Assembly (NCBI RefSeq): GCF_003966715.1
Contig: NZ_AP018907.1
Span: 1,166,001-1,230,000, forward strand
DNA: 64,000 nt
DNA from: Blastochloris tepida
Lineage (GTDB): Bacteria; Pseudomonadota; Alphaproteobacteria; Rhizobiales; Xanthobacteraceae
Direction of reading: 5' to 3'
Part shown: one piece after another, positions 45,692-54,031 of the stretch
Layout: every line of letters starts with the position of its first letter
How positions within the stretch are numbered: the first letter of the stretch is position 1
Position numbers and translations under genes: made by a program
Notes under the pieces: model-generated
What the model saw: only the letters and a program-made list of their open reading frames with translations
What the model was told of the DNA's origin: nothing
Databases searched by the model: none

Positions 45692-46519
45692 GCGCTTCGG
45701 GCGCGAATTGATACCAACGGCCGCGAACGCGGACCGTTGGTTCCGGTCGCGGATTTTCGCGAAATCTTTGATTTCCCAAAAGAAAAACCGCGAGAGTCAA
45801 CGGCCCCGCGCGTCAGCGTCTGGGGCCGTTGGTATGACGAGTCCGCCGAGCGGATTGCCGGGCGTTCCGGCTGCGGCGTGTGAAGGCCGGTGGAACGGGC
45901 GCGGTCGCCCGACATCCTGATCCGATGCGCAAATACTTCCAAAAGAAGAATAATACAATCTTAGGCGGTGGTTACAGGAGCTCTCATATTTCCTTCACAT
46001 AGAATGGTGTATGTTGTGCAAACCTGATAGATCAAAGCAATTATATCGAATGGTCACGCCACATTCTGTCAAATGAATTGTGGGACGGACTCGTGTTGGT
46101 CATGCGTATCATGCAACGTTCAGGCCTAAATTCGTGGCATATTGATATCGTTGCGTTCGCCGCGATGATCGTATCATGTATTATTTTGTTGGATATGTCA
46201 TCGTATACGCTGGAAATCGCGTCTGTCAGTACAAAGTTTGTCACATATCTGCAATTCCAGTCTGAAATTCAATCGATCCTGACGATGGCTGTGCCGACGG
46301 TGTGCGGTGTGCTTCCTGTCGATGCTGCGACGACACGCTGCCCGGCCGCGAGGTTCGAGCGTTGTTGTCCGGTGCCGGCCGTCCTCGGCCGGGTGTCGGA
46401 TGTGGCGCCGAAGCCGGCGGCGACCGCGCGCCAGCCGCGCCGGGACCGGCGGCAGGGGCGCGCCGCCCTTGCGGCTTGATTGACACCGCAGCGGTGCGGC
46501 AACGGGGCTGAGAGCGACG
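45692..46519. other. 830-bp gap with repeat R4 and a low-GC regulatory-looking island
   Basis: After R4 (45710-45838), bases about 45930-46290 are strikingly AT-rich compared with the rest of the window, then GC content rises again before the kinase gene. A 133-codon frame (46078-46479) crosses it but its second half is Arg/Pro-rich and not protein-like. I read this as a promoter or silencer-bound control region for the polysaccharide gene. Confidence 0.5.
45710..45838. repeat. Dispersed repeat R4, copy 2 (inverted)
   Basis: ATACCAACGGCCGCGAACGC...GGTCGCGGATTTTCGCGAAA...CGCGAGAGTCAACGGCC...GGGGCCGTTGGTATGA, the reverse complement arrangement of 16002-16130. Confidence 0.75.
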
Positions 46520-48949
46520 ATGAACATCAATTCGCGCATCACCGGCGACGAGCGGTTCGACCGGACGGCGGCCGACGACGCCTTCAGCCCGCTCTCGGTC
46601 GCCGACGTGATCGAATGGGTGAAGGGTTTCCTCGGCCGGCAATACTGGATTTTCGCGATCGGTCTGTCCTGCGCGCTGGCCGCCGGCCTCGCCTATCTGA
46701 GCGTCGCGCCGCCGCAATACACCGCCTCGGCGCTGCTGATGATCGACCGGGGCAAGCTTCGCGACCTCCAGCTTCCGGGCTCGCCGCTGGGCGACGGGCC
46801 GCTCGATACGGTGCAGGTCGACACCCAGGTCGAGGTTCTCCGCTCGGACACCATCGCGCTTGCGGTCATCAAGGCCCGGAACCTGATGGCGGACCCCGAG
46901 CTGAGCGGCGAGGGGAAGGTCGTCATCAATCCGCTGGCAATGTTGTTTTCGCTGTTCGGATCGAATGCGCGGCCGGAGCCGCCGAGCACGAAGGCCGTGC
47001 TCGGCAGTTTCCTGTCCCGCCGCAAGATCGTCCGTGTCGGAAAGACGTATATCCTCGAAATATCCTATCAGTCGTCCGACCCGGCTCGCGCCGCCGACAT
47101 CGCCAATGCCATTGCCGAGGCCTATATCGACAATGAGCTTGAGGCGAAATACCAGGTGACGCGGCGCGCAAGCACGTGGCTGCAGGGGCGCATCCAGGAG
47201 CTTCGCTCGCAGGCCGCGGACGCCGACCTCGCGGTGTTCGAATACAAGGAAAAGAACCGGATCATCGATTACGGCAACTTCTCGGTCAGCGGCCCGGGGG
47301 CGGCCTCCGGCCGGCTGATCGGCGACCAGCAGCTGTCCGAGCTCAACTCCCAGCTCATGGCGGCGCGCGTCGCCACCGCCGAGGCCAAGGCGCGGCTCGA
47401 CCGCATCGAGGACGTGCTCAAGCAGGACGTGCGCGACGCCACCGTGGCGGACACGCTGAAGAGCGAGATCATCAACCGCCTGCGCGCCCGCTATCTCGAC
47501 ATGGCGGCGCGGGAGGGCAACTGGTCCGCCCAGTACGGCCCCAACCATCTCGCGGCCGTCAATCTGCGCACCCAGATGGAGGAACTCCTGCGCTCGATGA
47601 GCGACGAGCTCGGCCGCATCGCCGCAAGCTACCGCAGCGAGTACGAGATCGCCAAGGCGCGGGAGGTGGCGCTCGAACGCCGGCTCGCCGAGCTGGTCAG
47701 CGAAAGCCAGAGCACCTATCGCGACCGCATCGGGCTGGGCGACCTGGAGAGCGGCGCCAAGGTGTCGCGCGCGATCTATGACAGCTTCCTGCAGCGCTAT
47801 CTGGAGGCGATGCAGCAGCAGTCCTTCCCGATCACCGAGGCGCGGGTGATCACGCCCGCTGCCCCGCCCTCCGGCAAGAGCTCGCCGATCGCCGGGCAGG
47901 TGCTGGGCCTCGGCGGGGCGATCGGCTTCATCCTCGCGCTCGGGGTGGCGCTGCTGCGCGAGACCACCGACCGCACGTTCCGCACTGCGCGTCAGGTCGA
48001 GGAGACGCTGCAGGCGCCGTGCCTGTCGGTGCTGCCGCTGATGGGGGCGGCCGAGGCCGCCCCCACCGCGCTGTCAGGCCTGCCGGCGCGATGGACGTCG
48101 AAATGGACTTCCAGATGGACGTCGAAAGGGACGTCGAGATGGACGTCGAAAGAGGCTTGGCGGCCGCCGCATTGGGAGGCGCCGGAGCCGGCGGAGGAGG
48201 TGCCGCCGGAGGGAACGATGCTCAACGAGGCGGTGCTGCGCCACGTGGTCGAGCAGCCGCTGTCGGCGGCGGCCGAGGGCTTCCGCGCCATCAAGATCGT
48301 CGCCGACATCCGCAAGGCGAGCACCGGCGACAGGATCATCGGCGTCACCTCGACGCTGCCGGGCGAGGGCAAGTCCACCGTCGCCTGCAATCTGGCCGGG
48401 CTGATGGCGCACGCCGGCAAGCACGCCATCCTGATCGACGCCGATCTGCGCCGGCCGTCGCTCGGCCGCAGCCTCACCGTCGCGCCGGCCATCGGCCTGC
48501 TGGAGGTTCTGGCCGATCCGGAACTGCTCGATCGCGCCGTCAGCGTCGATGCCGCAACCGGGCTCACCCTCCTGCCGGCGGTGGTCGATCGCGGCCTCGT
48601 GCACAGCGACGAGATCGTGGCGTCGGAGGCGTTCCGCCGGCTGCTGGACCATCTGCGCCAGCGCTACGACTACATCATCGTCGACCTGCCGCCGCTGGCG
48701 CCGGTGGTCGATGTGCGGGCGATCGCCGGGGTGATCGAGTCGTTCGTGTTCGTGGTCGAGTGGGGGCGCACCAAGGTGGATCTCGTCGAGCGCCACCTGC
48801 AGGCCAAGCCGGAGGTCTACGAGCGCCTGCTCGGCGTCGTGCTGAACAAGGCCGATGCCAGATTGTTCAAGCGCTACGAGCAGGGCAGCCAGCTGAACCA
48901 CCTGTACTATGTCCACCACGGCGACGACCGGCTGCCCGGCAGGGCCTGA
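46520..48949 (+). CDS. Polysaccharide co-polymerase / bacterial tyrosine kinase (Wzc/ExoP type)
   Basis: 809 residues. The N-terminal Wzz chain-length domain has a first membrane helix at about 43-66 and a large coiled-coil periplasmic part; the second helix is at about 454-482. The cytoplasmic BY-kinase follows with Walker A STLPGEGKST (about 611-620), Walker A' ILIDADLRRPS and Walker B IIVDLPPLAP, and a short tail with one Tyr pair (HLYYVHHGDD). Such proteins set the length of exported polysaccharide. Between helix 2 and the kinase is a tetrapeptide repeat WTSK/WTSR (residues 525-544), absent from the usual family. The gene is isolated; no other polysaccharide gene is in the window. Confidence 0.9.
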   Translation: MNINSRITGDERFDRTAADDAFSPLSVADVIEWVKGFLGRQYWIFAIGLSCALAAGLAYLSVAPPQYTASALLMIDRGKLRDLQLPGSPLGDGPLDTVQVDTQVEVLRSDTIALAVIKARNLMADPELSGEGKVVINPLAMLFSLFGSNARPEPPSTKAVLGSFLSRRKIVRVGKTYILEISYQSSDPARAADIANAIAEAYIDNELEAKYQVTRRASTWLQGRIQELRSQAADADLAVFEYKEKNRIIDYGNFSVSGPGAASGRLIGDQQLSELNSQLMAARVATAEAKARLDRIEDVLKQDVRDATVADTLKSEIINRLRARYLDMAAREGNWSAQYGPNHLAAVNLRTQMEELLRSMSDELGRIAASYRSEYEIAKAREVALERRLAELVSESQSTYRDRIGLGDLESGAKVSRAIYDSFLQRYLEAMQQQSFPITEARVITPAAPPSGKSSPIAGQVLGLGGAIGFILALGVALLRETTDRTFRTARQVEETLQAPCLSVLPLMGAAEAAPTALSGLPARWTSKWTSRWTSKGTSRWTSKEAWRPPHWEAPEPAEEVPPEGTMLNEAVLRHVVEQPLSAAAEGFRAIKIVADIRKASTGDRIIGVTSTLPGEGKSTVACNLAGLMAHAGKHAILIDADLRRPSLGRSLTVAPAIGLLEVLADPELLDRAVSVDAATGLTLLPAVVDRGLVHSDEIVASEAFRRLLDHLRQRYDYIIVDLPPLAPVVDVRAIAGVIESFVFVVEWGRTKVDLVERHLQAKPEVYERLLGVVLNKADARLFKRYEQGSQLNHLYYVHHGDDRLPGRA
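48092..48151 (+). repeat. 12-bp in-frame tandem repeat inside the tyrosine kinase gene
   Basis: Five copies of TGGACGTCGAAA with small changes encode WTSK-WTSR-WTSK-GTSR-WTSK. The unit length keeps the frame if copies are gained or lost. Confidence 0.85.
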
Positions 48950-49476
48950 TGCGGCTTCCGGCCGGGCGGCCTTGGTGTCCGAGTTCGGGTTTCGAGGCCC
49001 CCCACTCCCGACCCCTCCCCACCATTCACTGCGTTCATGGGGGGAGGGGAGAAGAGGCATCCCTTTTCTCCCCTCCCCCCGCGAGCTTCGCGAGCGGTGG
49101 GGAGGGGTCGGGGGTGGGGGGCACCGAACGCGTCGAGCCGCATTCCGAGCAAAGCCCTGCCCGAAATTGCAGCCGATCGAACATATTTCGCATCTGCGAG
49201 GTTGCTGTCGCGAGAGCTTGTGATTTTGTGGCAGCTTCTCGGACGGCCGGGCAATTCTTGCAGGCAGAGAGGCTTTCGCGCCTTGGCCGTTCGGAAAATC
49301 CCTGTAGTTTCAAACCGTGGATGTTGAGCAACACTGCCCAGGAAAGCGCGGAGTGCTCATACTTTGTTGTTTTCGCGGCGGATGGCGATGCTATCCTCCC
49401 GAACAAGTTGAGAATCGTGTGCCGTGGGGGCTTCTGCGGCGAGAACGGCGATAGCGGCGGCGTCAAGAGGTCGGTG
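48950..49476. other. Gap with R3 palindrome and AT-richer DNA before the cold-shock gene
   Basis: R3 occupies 48997-49122. The 350 bp that follow are less GC-rich than the flanks and probably hold the cold-shock gene promoter and a long 5' leader. A long untranslated leader is common for cold-shock genes; no fold is proposed here. Confidence 0.45.
48997..49122. repeat. Long palindrome R3, copy 2 (inverted)
   Basis: Same 126-bp element as 33847-33972 but with the two inner dyads in swapped order, so the copies are in opposite orientation 15 kb apart. Confidence 0.85.
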
Positions 49477-50055
49477 ATGGATCCCAAGTTCGGGGTCGGA
49501 CCAGAAACGGGCGAGGAGCGCGATGAGCGGCTCGAAAGCCTCGTCGAGGTGTCCGGTTACATTAAGTGGTTCGATGTAGCCAAGGGCTACGGCTTCATCG
49601 TGCCGGATGACGGATCTCCGGACGTTCTTCTCCATGTCACCTGCCTGCGGCGCGACGGCTACCAGACCGCGCACGAGGGGGCGCGGGTGGTGGTGGAGGC
49701 GGTGCCGCGCGCCAAGGGCTTCCAGGCGCTGCGAATCCTCTCGATGGACCGGTCGACCGCCGTCCATCCGGCGCAGCTGCCGGTGGCGCGCACCCACGTC
49801 TCGGTGGCGCCCACCTCGGGGTTCGAGCGCGCCTATGTGAAATGGTTCAACCGGCTGCGCGGCTTCGGCTTCCTCAGCCGCGGCGAGGGCACGCCCGACA
49901 TCTTCATCCACATGGAGACGCTGCGCCGCTACGGCATGGCCGAGCTCAGGCCGGGCCAGGCGGTGATGGTGCGGTTCGGGCCCGGCCCCAAGGGCCTGAT
50001 GGCCGCCGAGATCCGGCCCGAGGGCCCGGTCAGCGGCGGGGTGGCGTCGCACTGA
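49477..50055 (+). CDS. Double cold-shock-domain protein
   Basis: 192 residues with two CSDs. CSD1 (about 25-92) has SGYIKWFDVAKGYGFIVPDD and VLLHVTCLRR; CSD2 (about 115-180) has YVKWFNRLRGFGFLSRGEG and DIFIHMETLRR. Both keep the RNP1/RNP2 aromatic residues that bind single-stranded RNA or DNA. Two-domain CspA relatives are typical of Bradyrhizobium/Rhodopseudomonas-type bacteria. ATG 49477 follows AAGAGG; the open frame extends far 5' through the palindrome. DUF192 follows after 11 bp. Confidence 0.92.
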   Translation: MDPKFGVGPETGEERDERLESLVEVSGYIKWFDVAKGYGFIVPDDGSPDVLLHVTCLRRDGYQTAHEGARVVVEAVPRAKGFQALRILSMDRSTAVHPAQLPVARTHVSVAPTSGFERAYVKWFNRLRGFGFLSRGEGTPDIFIHMETLRRYGMAELRPGQAVMVRFGPGPKGLMAAEIRPEGPVSGGVASH

Positions 50056-50066
50056 CGGCGCGAGCC

Positions 50067-50645
50067 ATGGCGAGCCTGATCCGGCGAATGCTTGACGAGA
50101 TGACAGCGGCCCGGCGCGCGGGCGCGGTTCTGCCGGCCCTGCTGCTGGCGGCGCTGGCTGTCGTCTTCGTGCTGGCGCCGGCGGGGCAGGGGCTCGCCGA
50201 CTCGGCGAAAGGGATCGGATCGCCGGCGATCGAGCTGCCGGCCGGCGTGCCGCCGGTGCGGTTCGGCGGGCCGGAGCCGCTGGAGATCGCCACGCGCAGC
50301 GGCGTGCGCAGCTTCGATGTCGAACTGGCGATCGACGAGGCCCAGCGGGCGCGCGGGCTGATGTACCGGCGTTCGCTGCCGGCCGGGCGCGGCATGCTGT
50401 TCGACTTCGGGACCGAGCGCGACGTGGCGATGTGGATGCAGAACACCTATGTGTCGCTCGACATGGTGTTCATCCGCGACGACGGGCGAATCGTGCGCGT
50501 GGCCGAGCGCACCACGCCGCTGTCGACGGCGACGGTCGAGTCCGGTGCGCCGGTGCGCTTCGTGCTGGAGCTGCCGGCGGGCAGCGCTAAGGCGCTCGGC
50601 ATCGCGGCGGGGGATCGGGTGGCCCATCGGCTGATCGGGCGGTGA
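50067..50645 (+). CDS. DUF192 exported protein
   Basis: 192 residues. An N-terminal membrane/signal segment (about 17-42) precedes a DUF192 domain: DVELAIDEAQRARGLMYRRS, MLFDFGTERDVAMWMQNTYV, LDMVFIRDDGRIV and VLELPAGSAKALGI. The family is small, exported and of unknown function; it regularly follows the double cold-shock gene in related genomes, as here. The DUF192 fold is clear although its start could also be ATG 50088. Confidence 0.88.
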   Translation: MASLIRRMLDEMTAARRAGAVLPALLLAALAVVFVLAPAGQGLADSAKGIGSPAIELPAGVPPVRFGGPEPLEIATRSGVRSFDVELAIDEAQRARGLMYRRSLPAGRGMLFDFGTERDVAMWMQNTYVSLDMVFIRDDGRIVRVAERTTPLSTATVESGAPVRFVLELPAGSAKALGIAAGDRVAHRLIGR

Positions 50646-50758
50646 TGGCGCCGGCCAACGTTGGCGGGCACTGGCCGGGCAGGGGGCGTTTCGGTTCTTG
50701 CCGTGGGCCGGCCGCGCGTGTATCCGGAAGGGGCCGCGGTGGCGGCGCCCGGGGTGCT

Positions 50759-50834
50759 CGGGGCGTGGCTCAAGTGGTAGAGCGGGAGCTTTGGGTGCTC
50801 CAGGTTGTCGGTTCGAGTCCGGCCGCCCCGACCA
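50759..50834 (+). tRNA. tRNA-Pro(TGG)
   Basis: Acceptor CGGGGCG/CGCCCCG, D arm GCTC/GAGC, anticodon stem GGAGC/GCTCC with loop TTTGGGT (anticodon TGG), T arm with GTTCGAG, discriminator A and CCA encoded. Confidence 0.95.
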
Positions 50835-50854
50835 AACGGCCGAATGTGCGATGT

Positions 50855-50990
50855 GATACGGTTTCCGGCTGATCAAGCCGGATAACCGTATTCTGGTCGC
50901 CGAAAATCCCATTATCGAGACACTCTCGAAGACCGGGGATTTTCGGCGAGACTGTTTCCGGTATCCCGAAGGGATCAACCGGAAACCGTA
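50855..50990. repeat. Dispersed repeat R5, copy 2
   Basis: GATACGGTTTCCGGCTGATC with complementary GGATAACCGTATTC, then CGCCGAAAATCCC...GGGGATTTTCGGCGAG and TTTCCGGTATCCCGAAGGGATCAACC-type arms, related to 18069-18149. Confidence 0.75.
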
Positions 50991-51136
50991 TGAAATCATG
51001 CGATGTGAAATCCGGCTCCGCGGGGCTGGCGTTTCGCTGCTCGGTCGGTGAAACTCCGGTCATCCGGTTCGGGTTTCGGCGCCCCGCTCCTCGGGACGGG
51101 GCGTTGCGGACCGGGCATCGTTGGCGAGGATGGAGC

Positions 51137-51439
51137 ATGGTTGCACGCATCTACAGGCCGGCCCGCACGGCCATGCAGTCGGGGCGGGCCAAGAGCCGCG
51201 AGTGGCTGGTCGAGTTCATGCCCGAGACGCGGGCGATCGAGCCGCTGATGGGCTGGACGGCGAGCAACGACACGCGGCCGCAGGTGAAGCTGCGCTTTCC
51301 CACGCGCGAGGAGGCGGTCTCCTACTGCCAGCGCAACGGCATCCCGTTCCAGGTGTCCGAGCCGAACGAGCCCGCGCGCCGCAAGGTGTCCTATTCCGAC
51401 AATTTCGCCTTCCAGCGCGTCGGGGCGTGGACCCACTGA
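51137..51439 (+). CDS. NDUFS4-like complex I accessory subunit
   Basis: 100 residues. MVARIYRPARTAMQSGRAKS, WLVEFMPETRAIEPLMGWTA, VKLRFPTREEAVSYCQRNGI and YSDNFAFQRVGAWTH match the alphaproteobacterial homologue of mitochondrial NDUFS4 (ETC complex I subunit family). It binds the peripheral arm of NADH:ubiquinone oxidoreductase. GAGGATGGAGC lies before ATG 51137. It lies between two tRNA genes; no other nuo gene is near. Confidence 0.92.
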   Translation: MVARIYRPARTAMQSGRAKSREWLVEFMPETRAIEPLMGWTASNDTRPQVKLRFPTREEAVSYCQRNGIPFQVSEPNEPARRKVSYSDNFAFQRVGAWTH

Positions 51440-51657
51440 GCGCGCGGCGCGATGACGCCCGACCGCCGGCCGGTGTGGTCTGACCTTAAGCGGTCTGACC
51501 TGCGAAGATCCGGCGTCCGGGCCGGGATTTCCGGGGACAATCGGCCCCGGGGTGGCGATTTGATCTATCGCGGCGTGTCTTGTCGCGATGTGATCCTGAA
51601 ATGACTGCATCATACGGACTGCGAAATCCGGCCCTTGCGGGCTTGGTTTCGTATCAT

Positions 51658-51734
51658 GGCCCCGTAGCTCAGCTGGATAGAGCAACAGCCTTCTAAGCTG
51701 TGGGTCGCAGGTTCGAGCCCTGCCGGGGTCGCCA
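51658..51734 (+). tRNA. tRNA-Arg(TCT), insertion site of the downstream element
   Basis: Acceptor GGCCCCG/CGGGGTC with one G-T pair, D arm GCTC/GAGC, loop CTTCTAA (anticodon TCT), T arm GCAGG-TTCGAGC-CCTGC, then GCCA. A tyrosine integrase gene ends 67 bp downstream and points toward it, the usual arrangement when an element has integrated into a tRNA 3' end. Confidence 0.95.
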
Positions 51735-51800
51735 GTTTTTCCAACGGCTTAGAGGGATTTTGCTCATCCCCGTTTCACTTCCCGTTTCACCGCCTGTTTC

Positions 51801-53012
51801 TCACTTCGTTTCACTCTCTCGCCGGTGCCGGTTCCGGAGAGCCGCCACCGTCGAAGTCTGTTTCACCGAACCCCGGTTGTATCGACCGGTCACCTTGGGA
51901 TCAGTGTGGGTCGCGAGCTGCCGGACGTGCTCCAGCTCTGCGCCTGCGTCGAATGCTTCGGTGATCGCACCGGCCCGCGTATCGCGTGACCACACATCGT
52001 CCGGGATGCCGGCCTTGCGAGCCGCCCGACGCCAGATCGCGGCAAACCACCGATGTCGGTAGGGTCGGCCGGTCTGCTCGTCGACCACCATCGGGCCGAT
52101 GCGTCGGCCCTCCGGAACCTTGGCAATCTCAGCAAGGAGAAGCGGGAAATCCGCCACGCGAACCTGAAACAAGGCGCCGGTCTTGGTTGTTCGCTTGGTC
52201 AGTTCACCGTTCTTGATGTCTTGCCAGACCAAGCCGCCACCCCAGCGCCGGCCACGATGGACACACCCGCCAGCTTCGATGCCCGGGCGTGACGTCGGCT
52301 CCCACTTGCCGATCACGTCTGTCTGCCGAAGCGATGTGTCGAACATTAGCGCCGCGGCCATGGCAATCGACGGTCGCCCTATCTCATGGGCCGCGGCGAT
52401 CAGCGCCACGACTTGGTCATAGGTCGGCGCTCTTTCTCGAGCTGGGGGCACGGCGAACCGGCTTTCCCTGAGGATCAGTCGGAGGTCAGCACAGCCGGGC
52501 AGGCGGAGCTGGACACCCCAGGATGTGATCCGGCGCAGCGCCTTCATGCAGCCCTGCGCTCGCCGAAGACGCTCCGGTCCACCCGCCTTCTTTGGCTTGG
52601 CGAAACTGGCGTGCCAGCGCCGCAGGTCCGCTCCGGTGATGCGGTCGATGCGGCGATCGCCGACAGCCTTCACCAAGAGGGCATGCTCGCCCGAGTACGT
52701 CATCTGCGTCGCGTGGCAGACGGCCCTGAATGGCGAGTTGGGGTGCGTCTCATAGATGCGGGCCAGCGAGGCGATCGTGCCGTCGAACGCACGATGCGGA
52801 GCAGGGGCCTTGTTCTCCAGGGCCAGCCACTCGAGCAGTTCGGCCGTGAGCGCATGACAGCGCGCCTCCCGCTCTTCCGGTGTTGCCTGCGTGAGCCGGG
52901 CCGTGCGCGGCCGATAGGCCTTCGCCGCGGGTTGCTTGCATGCGCGTATTGCAGACCAGTATTCGACGCCGCGGACGGACATCCACCCCGGCGGCCTCCT
53001 ACGTTGCTTCAT
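51801..53012 (-). CDS. Tyrosine-type site-specific integrase
   Basis: 403 residues from ATG 53012 (MKQRRRPPGWMSVRGVEYW). A core-binding domain is followed by a catalytic domain with Arg in MFDTSLRQTDVIGKWEPTS, Lys in TKTGALFQV, a degenerate box II Arg in RDTRAGAITEAF (D-x-x-R in place of H-x-x-R), His in LATHTDPKVTGRY and the nucleophile Tyr in the same segment. It would insert the element into the adjacent tRNA-Arg. The C-terminal end lies 67 bp from the tRNA. Confidence 0.92.
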   Translation of the reverse strand: MKQRRRPPGWMSVRGVEYWSAIRACKQPAAKAYRPRTARLTQATPEEREARCHALTAELLEWLALENKAPAPHRAFDGTIASLARIYETHPNSPFRAVCHATQMTYSGEHALLVKAVGDRRIDRITGADLRRWHASFAKPKKAGGPERLRRAQGCMKALRRITSWGVQLRLPGCADLRLILRESRFAVPPARERAPTYDQVVALIAAAHEIGRPSIAMAAALMFDTSLRQTDVIGKWEPTSRPGIEAGGCVHRGRRWGGGLVWQDIKNGELTKRTTKTGALFQVRVADFPLLLAEIAKVPEGRRIGPMVVDEQTGRPYRHRWFAAIWRRAARKAGIPDDVWSRDTRAGAITEAFDAGAELEHVRQLATHTDPKVTGRYNRGSVKQTSTVAALRNRHRRESETK

Positions 53013-53262
53013 CGTCGTCACTCCAGTTTTCCGCCCCATCAGGTACGAGGGGCGACGACGATTTCGCGCCGAGGCCGTAGCGGCGGTCAAGGAACTCGCG
53101 CACCGCGGGCCAATAACGCCGGTTGCCGAACACTGGATCTGGCCTTGGGAAACCCTCACGCTCGAGGGTCCGAATTGCGGCGCGCCCTTTGTCCCGGGTG
53201 CAGCCGAGCATTTCGACGAGTTCAGAGTCCGAAACGAACAAACGGGGGGAGCTTTCGGGCAT
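52999..53262 (-). CDS. Small winged-helix DNA-binding protein, excisionase-like
   Basis: 87 residues. FVSDSELVEMLGCTRDKGRA then IRTLEREGFPRPDPVFGNRR is the helix-turn-helix plus wing pattern of AlpA/excisionase-type proteins. It overlaps the integrase start by 14 bp and is transcribed with it, which fits a recombination directionality factor. ATG 53262 (MPESSPRLF) is chosen; the upstream frame is Arg-rich and belongs to the antisense of the next gene. Confidence 0.75.
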   Translation of the reverse strand: MPESSPRLFVSDSELVEMLGCTRDKGRAAIRTLEREGFPRPDPVFGNRRYWPAVREFLDRRYGLGAKSSSPLVPDGAENWSDDDEAT

Positions 53263-53273
53263 TGCCGACCACC

Positions 53274-53513
53274 TCAGTCGTCGGCCCGGACCGCGCCAGG
53301 CGAATACCTGTCGGCCAAAACGGGCGGCACCAGTGGCCCGAACTCGGGTTCGAACTTGGCGCGCCACGCGGCCTCGGACATCACGCCGGCGGTATATGCG
53401 ACGTCGGCGGCATCGACCTGGACCCAAGGTCCACGCGGCTCCAGCATCGCAAATGCCGACGAGGCCTTATCCGACAGCACGGCCGGGCGCCAATCCCAAT
53501 CGACAAATTTCAT
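53274..53513 (-). CDS. Small element protein, paralogue A
   Basis: 79 residues, MKFVDWDWRPAVLSDKASSA to SPGAVRADD. It has a sister gene at 58068-58277 with the same WDWRPAVL and VDAADVAYTAGVMSEAAWRA segments and near-identical DNA. No known domain. The WRPA and AAWRAKFEPEFG segments suggest a small interaction domain. Lies 11 bp before the excisionase-like gene. Confidence 0.6.
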   Translation of the reverse strand: MKFVDWDWRPAVLSDKASSAFAMLEPRGPWVQVDAADVAYTAGVMSEAAWRAKFEPEFGPLVPPVLADRYSPGAVRADD

Positions 53514-53542
53514 GAAGAGGTCCTCGCGTTGCCCATCTCGGT

Positions 53543-54022
53543 TTACCGCGCCGGTCGTTTTTCCATCTGCGCTGCTACGCCTTCGGCGGCGATCCGCTCC
53601 TTGAGGGACGGCGCTTTCTTCGCCGGTTCTGGAGGCAAGGCCGAAGCGACGCTGGTGGCAAGGTGCTGGGCAAACGACACATGGGAATGCGTCTTGCCGT
53701 CCGCGGGCCCCGCGTTGCCATCGGCCGGTATCAAGCGCGACGGCGGGCCAAGCCGCGCCGGCTCAAGCATGTGGCCGTCACGATTGATGAACCGCGGAAC
53801 CAGCCCTGGCGCCGCACTCGGCGCCCGAGAAGGGCTGCGCGCCGGCACATTTCCCTCGGCGCCTTCGAGCCTGATCCGCTCAGCCAAAGTCACCGTCCGA
53901 CCTGCAGGGATGGGCAGGCCGGGCGTGAGCGCCTTGGTAGTTTTGAGATCGAGCAGATGCTCGCCGCCAGCCACGTGTTCAACTGCCAACATTTCACCCA
54001 CCCTTATCTGCAGCTCAGGCAT
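53543..54022 (-). CDS. Hypothetical element protein
   Basis: 159 residues, beginning MPELQIRVGEMLAVEHVAGG. The first third is compact and beta-rich (LDLKTTKALTPGLPIPAGRT); the rest is Pro/Ala-rich with two related TLAERIRLEG and SLKERIAAEG segments, similar to the L-x-D/E-R-I phrase in the next gene. Lies 9 bp downstream of the 314-residue gene, so the two are probably co-translated. No family recognised. Confidence 0.5.
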   Translation of the reverse strand: MPELQIRVGEMLAVEHVAGGEHLLDLKTTKALTPGLPIPAGRTVTLAERIRLEGAEGNVPARSPSRAPSAAPGLVPRFINRDGHMLEPARLGPPSRLIPADGNAGPADGKTHSHVSFAQHLATSVASALPPEPAKKAPSLKERIAAEGVAAQMEKRPAR

Positions 54023-54031
54023 TGCTTGAGG

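Noticed and set aside
46078..46479. 133-codon frame with a hydrophobic stretch
   Set aside because: The first part lies in low-GC DNA and the second in Arg/Pro-rich nonsense, so it is more likely a regulatory region. Kept as part of the gap entry.
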